Of a DNA stretch of 40,123 nt, positions 26,443-34,492 are shown piece by piece; position 1 is the stretch's first letter; the number at the start of each line of letters is the position of its first letter. A program made the position numbers and the translations under genes. Source of the stretch: Deltaproteobacteria bacterium. GTDB lineage: Bacteria > Desulfobacterota > Binatia > Binatales > Binataceae. The stretch covers positions 1-40,123 of the forward strand of contig JAFAHS010000065.1 in NCBI GenBank assembly GCA_019237115.1, read 5' to 3'. A model generated the notes under the pieces. It had not been told where the DNA came from, searched no databases, and worked only from the letters and a program-made list of their open reading frames with translations.

Positions 26443-27309
26443 TTATAGCCCCATCGAGCCAAGCCTTCCTGCAAGCTCCGCGCGGGCGTCGAGGTCGTCC
26501 ATTGTCTGTTTGGCATTCGCAGACGGGAGGCTAAAGATCAGATGTTTGAACCCCATCCCGAGAAGTCGCCTGGCTAAGTCCTCCGACGGAGGCAAACCGA
26601 TAACCGCCAGTTCCAGCGAATCGAAAGACCGTCCGACACGTTCGCAAGCCGCGCGCAGTTTCCGCAAGCCCTCAGCCAGTTCATTCTGTTCGCCGGGACG
26701 GCCAATTGGCATCCAGCCATCGCAGTAATCCACGACCCGCTCAAAGCATCGTTGACTCCTCGATCCAAGAAGAATCTTCGGGCCACGCTGTTGGATGGGC
26801 TTCGGCCAGGACCAGAGCGGCTCAAAGTCGACGAACTCTCCGTGAAACTCAGCAACATCCCGGGTCCAGATCTCGCGCATTGCCAGCACACGTTCGCGCA
26901 GGATTTTCCATCGCTGTTTGTATGAAGTTCCGTGATTCTCCATCTCTTCCACATTCCACCCGGCGCCGACGCCGAGAATGACCCGGCCGTCCGAGATGCG
27001 GTCTAGTGAGGCGACTTCTTTGGCCAGCACGATAGGGTCGCGCTCGATCACCAAGCAGATTCCGGTACTCAGCAAGATTCGTTTGGTAACGGCCGCGGCC
27101 GCTGCAAGCGCCACGAAGGGGTCATGCGTGTGCGAGTATTCCCTGGGAAGTTCACCACCGCCTGGGAACGCAGTTCGCCGGCTGACTGGAATATGTGTGT
27201 GTTCATTGAAAAATATCGAGTCGAGACCGCGCTCTTCCACAGCTCTGGCCAAGTCAACGACCGCAAGACCATAGTCGGTCGGGAACGTAGTGACCCCAAA
27301 GCGCGGCAT
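26443..27309 (-). CDS. LLM class flavin-dependent oxidoreductase (F420-type)
   Basis: A 288-residue luciferase-like TIM-barrel oxidoreductase. FGVTTFPTDYGLAVVDLARAVEERGLDSIFFNEHTHIP opens the fold. ILLSTGICLVIERDPIVLAKEVASLDRISDGRVILGVGAGWNVEE is the hallmark of the LLM superfamily, and YCDGWMPIGRP closes the barrel. The sequence resembles the TIGR03619 F420-dependent group, but FMN use cannot be excluded. No F420 biosynthesis gene is in the window. It follows the AKR gene by 33 nt on the same strand, so both are likely cotranscribed, with the AKR first. The ribosome-binding site is weak. Confidence 0.92.
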   Translation of the reverse strand: MPRFGVTTFPTDYGLAVVDLARAVEERGLDSIFFNEHTHIPVSRRTAFPGGGELPREYSHTHDPFVALAAAAAVTKRILLSTGICLVIERDPIVLAKEVASLDRISDGRVILGVGAGWNVEEMENHGTSYKQRWKILRERVLAMREIWTRDVAEFHGEFVDFEPLWSWPKPIQQRGPKILLGSRSQRCFERVVDYCDGWMPIGRPGEQNELAEGLRKLRAACERVGRSFDSLELAVIGLPPSEDLARRLLGMGFKHLIFSLPSANAKQTMDDLDARAELAGRLGSMGL

Positions 27310-27342
27310 ACTCGGCTAAGCCGGAGAATCCGGTTTGAATGG

Positions 27343-28284
27343 TTATCTTTGTCTGGGAATGAACCCCGGGATGCCCGTGTTTACAACCGGATTGAGCCTG
27401 ACTCGCGTACTGATTTTTTGCGTGATCTCCTCGATGGCGTCATTGGGAAGAGTCGAGACATCAAAATTTTGCTGGATGTAACCGAGGTTTGTGGCGGTGG
27501 TGAGAGGAGCTGTTCCTCGCTGCAGTGCCCAGGCCAGTAGAACTTGAGCGGGGGTTTTGTTGACGCGCTTCGCGATGCCCGTGATCACCGGATCGTCGGT
27601 TAACTTTGGTTCAATACCGTGACCTAAAGAGGCGAAGGCCTGCATCACGATGCCGTTGCTCTTGCAATAGTTGAGTAAATCCCACTCAGGGAGATATGGA
27701 TGGGACTCGACTTGAACAATCGCGGGCTTGATGCGGGCGCTATCGAACACCTCTTTCAGCTGTCCCAAGTTGACGTTCGACAATCCGATCGCCTTGCACC
27801 GACCCTCGTCCACGAGGCTCTCCAAAGCCTTCCAGGTATCCTTCAGGGTGGTCGCCTCGTCATAAATCACATTGCCGTTCTTGTCTCTCGGGTCCTGCTC
27901 GTCGCCGGGTTGGAAAGCGAATGGAGTATGGATGCTGTATAGATCGACATAGTCTAGTTGCAGTCTTTTCAGACTCGCGTCGAAGGCGGACTTAACGCGT
28001 TCGGGACGATGATTGTTGTTCCATAGCTTCGTACCTATAAAAACGTCCTGCCGTTTGATCTTGCCGTCCTGGAACACCGCGCGCATTGCTTCGCCCACGT
28101 GTTCTTCATTTCGGTAACGTTCGGCGCAATCGTATTGGCGAAACCCGACCTGCAGGGAATTCCTGACTGCCTCTTTTGTCGCGATCGGATCAGGAATCAG
28201 CGTCCCGAACCCGAGCGCCGGAATCTCATCCGAGCCGTTATTGAGCGGGATCTTTGTGTAGCGAAGGCCGTCGGCGTCACCCAT
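27343..28284 (-). CDS. Aldo/keto reductase
   Basis: A 313-residue AKR from ATG 28284, chosen because GGAGGTAATG lies just upstream; the open frame runs 44 codons further without a ribosome-binding site. The tetrad is complete: Asp52 and Tyr57 (YDCAERYRNEEHVG), Lys86 (GTKLWN) and His119 (LYSIHTPF). The cofactor-site region LGWALQ-like (LAWALQRGTAPLTTATN) is present. It resembles 2,5-diketo-gluconate reductase-like AKRs and probably reduces aldehydes or ketones with NADPH. It shares a likely transcript with the LLM oxidoreductase. The upstream 444 nt is shared with a divergent FUSC gene. Confidence 0.92.
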   Translation of the reverse strand: MGDADGLRYTKIPLNNGSDEIPALGFGTLIPDPIATKEAVRNSLQVGFRQYDCAERYRNEEHVGEAMRAVFQDGKIKRQDVFIGTKLWNNNHRPERVKSAFDASLKRLQLDYVDLYSIHTPFAFQPGDEQDPRDKNGNVIYDEATTLKDTWKALESLVDEGRCKAIGLSNVNLGQLKEVFDSARIKPAIVQVESHPYLPEWDLLNYCKSNGIVMQAFASLGHGIEPKLTDDPVITGIAKRVNKTPAQVLLAWALQRGTAPLTTATNLGYIQQNFDVSTLPNDAIEEITQKISTRVRLNPVVNTGIPGFIPRQR

Positions 28285-28728
28285 AAAAGCATTACCTCCG
28301 TGCAAATTCGCAGACTGAGTTGGTTGTAATAGGATTCTTCGAGTAAGGAATCGCTGCCCACCAGCAGCACAGCACGCTCCACAATCGTTTGTCCAGAGCG
28401 TCACCTGGGTGATCACGAGGGAAAGTCTCCGAATCGGATCGTGATCCGTTGGTTCGCTTTCTGCGGCGTCCCTCGTATGCTATGCCGAGTGCTCAGGAGG
28501 AATTAGCGCCTCCTCGATGACGGGCGATGGCAAAGGATACGGCGACGTCCGCCATAACCGATCCCAATTAGCAGCATTAGACCGTCGCGACTCCCGGGAG
28601 CCGCCGGGTGTGCACGATCTAAGCCGAGAAGAGAGCTTCTCAATAGAGCGATTGGATGTCCTGCGTTTCTTTCTGTCTCGGCGTCCGACCGCGTATGTAA
28701 AAATCAAGGCGACCGCTAAGCGAAGCGC
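28285..28728. other. Divergent AKR/FUSC control region, 444 nt
   Basis: No credible gene. It holds several short dyads: TCACC-TG-GGTGA at 28411-28422, GTGATCAC at 28419-28426 and CGGATC-GT-GATCCG at 28435-28448. These are possible operator sites between the divergent AKR/LLM and FUSC units, unassigned to any regulator. Confidence 0.4.
28435..28448. promoter_or_regulatory. 14-bp dyad, possible operator
   Basis: CGGATC-GT-GATCCG is a perfect 6-bp dyad in the divergent region. A short dyad like this can arise by chance, and no regulator gene is adjacent. Confidence 0.25.
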
Positions 28729-31023
28729 GTGGCAGGATTCATAGAACAACGGGTCGGCATCCAGCGGCCGCCCCCCTGGTTTGATCGACTCGGGGCGCTG
28801 GTGGCACGCGAACTTGCCCCGAGTCCCCGCAAGATCCGCACCGCCTTACGCGTCTCGATGATCGTGACAATCGCGATTGGACTGGACGCGAGCTGTCACG
28901 TCAACAGCCAACTGGGTGCCGTAATCGTGTGGCTCCTGGCGGGCGCAGGACCGATGATGTCCATTCGCAGGGCCCTGGCGTGGCAAACCGCGGTGATGCT
29001 GGCTCTCGTCACGGCGGTGGTGACAGCGCGCGCATTCGCGGAAACGCCGTGGTTGATGCTGCCGGTGGTCTTCGTGTGGATTTCATTTTCGACCTACCTG
29101 GGAGTGACTCGCAAACTCGGCGTGGGCGTGCTCGTTATACAGATAGTCTCCCTCATTACATTTTACGGCATAGTATTTTCACCCGGAGAAATCGGTTGGA
29201 ACGCGGCGGCCGCGTTCGATGGGAGCGCGATCGCCTTCGGCGTGGTCGTCCTGTTCGACAACTGGTTGTGGCCGGACCCGGGCGAGCCCATCCTGATCGA
29301 GTCTCTCAAAGCGAGTGTCGCGCGCACCCGTTCACAACTTCTCGGCGCTTCGAACTTCTTTCTCGCTGGCGAAAGTGCGCCCCAACCGCCATTGCCCGCA
29401 CCGACTTCCGAACTCCCCGCACATATGGCACTGCTGGATCAAGCTGTGGCCGAAGGCGCGTCCGAACATCGCCGGGCGATCCTGCTTGCTGCGATCACGC
29501 TTGCGGCTCGTCTCAGTCTCGAAGTGGATCGCTTGATCACTACGGCGCGCGAGAAGTTACCTCGAGATATTCGCACGATGGTCCGGGGCGATGTTCAAAT
29601 GGCGGTAGATGCGATCGCCGCTGCGCTTGGCGAGATCTCTCACCAACTACCGGCGCGGATTGTTATGGGCGCAGACGAACTGGCTCCCGCCACGCGCACG
29701 CGTGTGCGCTTGGCGATGGACAATCTGGCAGCGCGCGTCGTCGAGATCAGACCAGCATACATCGGCAAAGCCGGTTCGGCGGAAATCGGAAATTTTGCGG
29801 AATTCATCGATTCGCTGGCCGTGCTGGCCAGGCAGCTTGAGCGCCTTCTGGATGAACCTCCGGCGCCAGCCACCACGCAGCCATCAAACCGTGCGGTCGC
29901 TCGCGCGACCGCTCCCGCCGATCCCGCGCTCGTGCGCTATTGCGTGAAAGTCGGCTTATGCACGGTGGTCGGCTACACGATCGGCCTCCTTGTCCAGCGC
30001 GAGGACCTATTCATTATCCTGGTGACGGTAATCACGACCGCAACCCCCACCTATGGCGCAACCCTGAACAAGATGTACCTCCGGATCACCGGGGCCATAG
30101 TCGGTGGAGCGGTTTCCCTTCTGGTTATCATTATCGTTTCACCTAACTTCGACACGCTCCCAACCTATCTGCTTGTGACCTTCGTGGTCTTCTATACGTT
30201 TGCATATTCGTCGCTCGGCAATGCGCGGCTGTCGTTCGCGGGCAAGCAGATGGGGGTCATTTTTTCGTTGGTGATCGTGGGCTTGAGCCCATCGGTCAAT
30301 ATCTACGAACCTCTTTGGCGCATTTGGGGCGTCCTGCTCGGTGATTTTGTAGTGGCAATGGTCTTCTTTGCCCTGTGGCCGGAATACGCCGGTAATTCCC
30401 TGTTGCCCCGACTGCAGAAAGTCCTGGCGAATCTGCTCGCGCTAGCCCCCAGCGGCCCAGCTTCGACCAGCGAGGATCAAATCCTGAAGACGAACTCGGA
30501 AACCATGCGCGTGCTGACCGAGTTCCTCGAGATCGCCGATGACGCGCGAATGGAAGGACGCACCTGCGCCGTCTACCATGACGGGATCGTCGAAGCGGCC
30601 GGGACTCTACGCAGGATTTCCAACCGACTGTCCTCGATCGCGTCCGCGCGGCTGCTTATTCAGATGCCGCGACTCGACCCCGCCACGGAATTTGCGCGCG
30701 AGCGGTTCTTCAATACCATTCGTGACCAGCTTAACTCGTGGCTGGATTTCTTCAGTGGCGCTGAACGCTTCAGCGCTTCGGCTGCTCGGCTGATCGCGCA
30801 GAAACGTTCGGCCGATGAGTTGGCGGAACCCCTAAACGAGTTCAGTTCACACCTGGAGGAAGGAGGGTTCGCCCGATTGGCATCGTGGCCGCTCGAGCCT
30901 CGCCGCACCATGCTCGCGGAACTGCAGTTAATGCGACGACTTGAGGTGCTATTCTCTGAGCTGAATCGGTATCTGGCGGATGTTCCCAGGGCCCCGCGAC
31001 AAGGTTCGCGCATCGAGGGATGA
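28729..31023 (+). CDS. FUSC family inner-membrane exporter subunit
   Basis: A 764-residue protein with the family's two membrane blocks. The first, about 38-185, has RVSMIVTIAIGLD, LGAVIVWLLAGAGP and MLPVVFVWISFS helices. The second, about 401-553, begins VRYCVKVGLCTVVGYTIGLLV and has GATLNKMYLRITGAIVGGAVSL and FAGKQMGVIFSLVIVG. A cytoplasmic helical segment separates them and another follows to the C-terminus. FUSC (YccS, AaeB, MdtO) proteins export aromatic acids, fusaric acid and similar compounds, usually with a membrane-fusion partner, which is missing here. The start is a GTG with a weak ribosome-binding site. Confidence 0.92.
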   Translation: MAGFIEQRVGIQRPPPWFDRLGALVARELAPSPRKIRTALRVSMIVTIAIGLDASCHVNSQLGAVIVWLLAGAGPMMSIRRALAWQTAVMLALVTAVVTARAFAETPWLMLPVVFVWISFSTYLGVTRKLGVGVLVIQIVSLITFYGIVFSPGEIGWNAAAAFDGSAIAFGVVVLFDNWLWPDPGEPILIESLKASVARTRSQLLGASNFFLAGESAPQPPLPAPTSELPAHMALLDQAVAEGASEHRRAILLAAITLAARLSLEVDRLITTAREKLPRDIRTMVRGDVQMAVDAIAAALGEISHQLPARIVMGADELAPATRTRVRLAMDNLAARVVEIRPAYIGKAGSAEIGNFAEFIDSLAVLARQLERLLDEPPAPATTQPSNRAVARATAPADPALVRYCVKVGLCTVVGYTIGLLVQREDLFIILVTVITTATPTYGATLNKMYLRITGAIVGGAVSLLVIIIVSPNFDTLPTYLLVTFVVFYTFAYSSLGNARLSFAGKQMGVIFSLVIVGLSPSVNIYEPLWRIWGVLLGDFVVAMVFFALWPEYAGNSLLPRLQKVLANLLALAPSGPASTSEDQILKTNSETMRVLTEFLEIADDARMEGRTCAVYHDGIVEAAGTLRRISNRLSSIASARLLIQMPRLDPATEFARERFFNTIRDQLNSWLDFFSGAERFSASAARLIAQKRSADELAEPLNEFSSHLEEGGFARLASWPLEPRRTMLAELQLMRRLEVLFSELNRYLADVPRAPRQGSRIEG

Positions 31024-31305
31024 TCGATCTTCAACAATTCGACTTGTCATCGCGCCCGCGAGGTGAGAAGGCAAACGAAGCTGACCGCGGGCCACGCCGC
31101 AATCGTGATCGCAAGGCCGCCGACCAGGAGTAAACGGTCGCCGCACCCACCGCCTCATGAACGACCACACAGCATTTGGGGAACGAGGCTCATGGTGAGG
31201 TGATTGTTACTTTTGATTTGCCGCCAAAACCGAAAGCGTTCGAATGGATGGCTCTTGGCTTGGGGCCGATAGCTCGCATGAGTGTGCAGAGTCATGCTCG
31301 CCGGG

Positions 31306-32772
31306 CTAACGGGGCAGGAGGGTTTTGTAGTCGAAGTCTGGTTCGGTGAGCCGGCCGGTGTTTATCTGCTGAGAGAACCCGCCGTGGGCGGGTGCGAGGG
31401 TACGAAAGAACAGCTTCGGGGCGCCGCTCATGAATGGGAGCCCCTTGAGCGCCGCGTGGCGTGTGTTGTCAGCGCCGGTAGGGAAGTAGAATTCGCCGGC
31501 CAGCTCGAAATGATATCCGCCCGAGGATGCAGGAAGCGCACGCCAGAGAGGAAACGCGGATTCGGTCCTCTCGGTTCCATCGAAGAACTCCGCGCCCAGC
31601 CAGACGTAAGATTCGGTGTCGAGATAGACAATGTTGCGAAGATTCTCGAAACCAGGGAGCAGCGGGATCATCTCGAGAATGTAGGCCTGCCTAAGCTGAA
31701 ACGGCTCGCTTCCCAGCCGCCGGTCGGTGCCGGTCATCACGAGGCCGGCGGGTTCGTGTTCCGCGGTGAGACAGGCGAGCATCGAAATGGTTCCCAGTAG
31801 TCGATAAGAAAACTCTTCGGTTTTCGGGAGCGCATAGGCCCAGTACGGCTGATGACACGAACGGCAGCCCTGGTCGAGCGCGTCCCAGGAGTCGGTGTTC
31901 CCCCCTCTCACCGGGATCCGCCAGTTGTACCAGTAGAACTTGTCGACTTTGGTCGGGTCGACGTAGCGAATCCAGATACCTTTCGCGCCCAGGTTCTGGC
32001 GATGAGTTTCGCTGCTCCATCCGTCGCATCGCGCTTTCCACTCCACACCGTCGGGGTTGGTTCCGAGGGTGGGGCGCGGATCAAGTTCTGTGCGATGGGC
32101 AAAGCGAAGAAAGCTGAAATGGTCGCAGACGTAGTTGTTGTCGTCCTGGGACGCGAAGGAAACCAACGAATCCAGGCTTAGGTAGGCAAAGCTGCCCCAC
32201 GGTGCCATTGAAAAATCATCGGGCATGAAGGGTCCCATGTGCCAGTTGTAGGCGATTTTGACCGCGGCTTTGGGATCGTCGAGGCTAACGGTTGGAAACG
32301 GCATGCCTGCGACGTAGTTGGTGATGTGATCGTCACGATCGAGTCCCACCTGGGCCGAATACTTCTCGGTCTGGGCAGTGAAACCACCAGACCAATCGAG
32401 TCGCTCGGTCGGAACGATGCGCATCGTGAAGCCGTGGTCGATGGCTAGTTCGGCAGCAGAAGGAATAAATGGCGCGTACGATGTGGCGTTGCTCAAGTCG
32501 ATGTTCATACCTGGAATTGGGGGTGACGTGCGAACAGCTTCAGGCGTCGGCAGTGGCACTGCCGCTGCCACCGCAGCAGCGCGCCGTAGATCTTCCGTCC
32601 GCCGCGCGGATGCGAGAGCCTGGTTGGCGGGTTTTAGGGCGCGCTCGTCCTGATAGACGAAGTCGATACGAGTGGTGGGGCGGCCACTCATCAGCTCTTC
32701 AATATTGTCGGCAATCCGGTTAACCAGTTGCGAGAGGCCGGCCGGGCTCAGGTGGTCGCGGTTGTAGAGCAC
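31306..32772 (-). CDS. DUF1329 domain with CxxCH; C-terminal part of a beta-lactamase fusion
   Basis: A 488-codon open frame. The first in-frame start is GTG 32772, but coding continues upstream in the same frame to about 33108, completing the beta-lactamase domain (FHEQPRYFSHDGKSGGYNS, then LYNRDHLS). After a linker rich in Ala/Pro comes a DUF1329-like domain: NATSYAPFIPSAAELAIDHGF, EKYSAQVGLDRDDHITNYVAGMPFP and KIAYNWHMGPFMPDDF. A CRSCH haem-c-type motif at 31852-31866 is an unusual insertion. DUF1329 proteins are LolA-like beta structures of the envelope. This part lacks its own signal peptide and would rely on the signal in front of the beta-lactamase domain. Confidence 0.82.
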   Translation of the reverse strand: MLYNRDHLSPAGLSQLVNRIADNIEELMSGRPTTRIDFVYQDERALKPANQALASARRTEDLRRAAAVAAAVPLPTPEAVRTSPPIPGMNIDLSNATSYAPFIPSAAELAIDHGFTMRIVPTERLDWSGGFTAQTEKYSAQVGLDRDDHITNYVAGMPFPTVSLDDPKAAVKIAYNWHMGPFMPDDFSMAPWGSFAYLSLDSLVSFASQDDNNYVCDHFSFLRFAHRTELDPRPTLGTNPDGVEWKARCDGWSSETHRQNLGAKGIWIRYVDPTKVDKFYWYNWRIPVRGGNTDSWDALDQGCRSCHQPYWAYALPKTEEFSYRLLGTISMLACLTAEHEPAGLVMTGTDRRLGSEPFQLRQAYILEMIPLLPGFENLRNIVYLDTESYVWLGAEFFDGTERTESAFPLWRALPASSGGYHFELAGEFYFPTGADNTRHAALKGLPFMSGAPKLFFRTLAPAHGGFSQQINTGRLTEPDFDYKTLLPR

Positions 32773-32951
32773 GACGATCGCGCGATCCTGCTCCGGGTAG
32801 AATGCAACGCGCGAATTGTAGCCGCCGCTTTTTCCGTCGTGGCTGAAGTAGCGAGGCTGCTCATGGAAAAACCACGCCAGCGCGATTTTATCACCCGGGT
32901 CTGCATCTGCGCGGAGCTGATGATCGATCCCTATCGCGGCCGGCAGGGTTG

Positions 32952-34166
32952 CTAGCGGCGTGCCGGGCGGCGCACCCGCGGCGTATTTCTCGGGGTGGAG
33001 ATTCGCGTCGAGATAGGTGAGCAGGTCGGCGGCGGTGGACTTGAGTGCGCCCTCTCCATCCAGGACACCGAAATCCCAGGTGCCCGCGCGATTGAAGTTC
33101 GAGTCATAGCCCCGATCAGGCGTTTTCGCTGTTCGCGCGAGAGAGTGACGACGGTATCGTCCAGATGAAGCGGTCCGGCTATCTGGGTCCTAACGAGCTG
33201 CTCGTACGAAACGCGAGCCTGCCGCGCAAGCACAAACCCGAGCAAGCCGTAGCCGAAATTGCAGTACATGTATGCAGTGCCACTTGGCTTCGTGAGTCCC
33301 CGGCCCTCGATGAATTCGAGCAGGCGATCGCTGTCGTAGTCCGCGTACGGGTTTCGCGGGTTGAATGGCCAGAGGTTGTTCGGATCGGAAGGCAAGCCTG
33401 AGTAGTGTGTCGCGAGATCGAGCAAGGTGATTTCGGCACCCGTTGACGGGGCGATGGAGAGTCCCGGCAGCAACGATCGCACCGATTCGTTGAGCGCCAC
33501 TTTGCTTTGGGCGACCATCTGCGCCAGCGCGAGACCCGTGAAGGTTTTGGTAATCGAGGCGATCTCGAAAATCGAATCGGGCCGGGCGCTGCCGTAGCTG
33601 AAGATTCGACGCTGGCCATGATCGAGCACGCCAACCACCACCCCTCCTCCAACCGTTTTGCGGGGTAGTCCATTTTCGAGCACCGGCTGCATCTCACGAT
33701 CGAGGATGGGCTTGAGACCGGTGAGCGTGACCGGGGAGATGGCCGGGGCCGGGACGGGCGTCGGCTCGAAGGTGCGGGCTGGTGACCCGAGGCCGGGTTG
33801 ACGCGTAAATTCAAGCGGCGCCGGCACGCCCTCGGTCCAGGTTCCGCTCATTTTCCGGCCGTCCGGACTCAGCGTTCCCTGGAAGCCGGCGTCGGCGATG
33901 AAGATGTGAAAGTTGACGTGCCCGTCGCGCAGCATGCCCTCGCCGGGATAACTCCACTCCCGCCTGCCGATCCCTTCCAGCGAGACGGCCAAAGATCCGG
34001 AGAATCCCTGCGTCACGTGCAAGGTGAGGTGCTGAACCTGGTCGCCGGTCTGGAGGCTTGCCAACCAGTCACCATCGAGAGCGGTGTCCTGCGCAAAAAC
34101 GGTCCAGGCCACACCGGCAAGCAGCGCCAGGAGAGCACTGAGCGGTTTGCACAATCGCGAGCACAT
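32952..34166 (-). CDS. Class C beta-lactamase-like serine hydrolase, frameshifted
   Basis: The frame opens with a signal peptide (CKPLSALLALLAGVAWTVFAQ). An N-terminal beta-rich region of about 100 residues precedes the serine hydrolase domain, which has SITK at 204-207 and YCN at 301-303. Near 33110-33113 the real reading shifts: the sequence RLIG should continue YDSNFNRAGTWDF in the next frame, and the 50 or so residues read in this frame to 32952 are nonsense. One extra C (plus strand) in the C run would restore it, giving a single 953-residue fusion with the DUF1329 domain. Such hydrolases include esterases and D,D-peptidases, and true beta-lactamase activity is only one possibility. Confidence 0.85.
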   Translation of the reverse strand: MCSRLCKPLSALLALLAGVAWTVFAQDTALDGDWLASLQTGDQVQHLTLHVTQGFSGSLAVSLEGIGRREWSYPGEGMLRDGHVNFHIFIADAGFQGTLSPDGRKMSGTWTEGVPAPLEFTRQPGLGSPARTFEPTPVPAPAISPVTLTGLKPILDREMQPVLENGLPRKTVGGGVVVGVLDHGQRRIFSYGSARPDSIFEIASITKTFTGLALAQMVAQSKVALNESVRSLLPGLSIAPSTGAEITLLDLATHYSGLPSDPNNLWPFNPRNPYADYDSDRLLEFIEGRGLTKPSGTAYMYCNFGYGLLGFVLARQARVSYEQLVRTQIAGPLHLDDTVVTLSREQRKRLIGAMTRTSIARAPGISVSWMERAHSSPPPPTCSPISTRISTPRNTPRVRRPARR

Positions 34167-34492
34167 CGCGGGACCCTATCCATAGCAAAGTTGTTGCGCT
34201 GCGAAGATAGCGTCGGTGCGCCGCAAAAAAAGAGTGGTCGCCAAAGGCCGGGGATCGGCGCGCGCCGCCCCAGGTGGCCGTTGAGTGTCCTGAACCGGGT
34301 TTGGGAAGGCCGCCTTCCGGGAAGTGGTGCGGGAAAGGAGCCTGACGCGCGAGGCATGCGCAAGAGATTTGGGTGATTTCGCGTCAGCATGCGGCGGTCG
34401 GCGGATGGATTGTCGAGAATGGGTACCGGGTAGTATAGACACAGTTGTCATCCTCAACGTCGCTGTCAACCCGGTTTCAAAGGGAGAGCCCG
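34167..34492. other. Divergent control region, 326 nt
   Basis: Between the beta-lactamase fusion and the amidohydrolase. It has no gene. A GGAAGG-CCG-CCTTCC dyad sits at 34304-34318, and AAAGGGAGAGCC is the amidohydrolase ribosome-binding site. Confidence 0.4.

Noticed and set aside
28929..29840. 303-codon plus-strand frame
   Set aside because: Overlaps the FUSC gene in another frame and encodes an Arg/Ser-rich product without domains.
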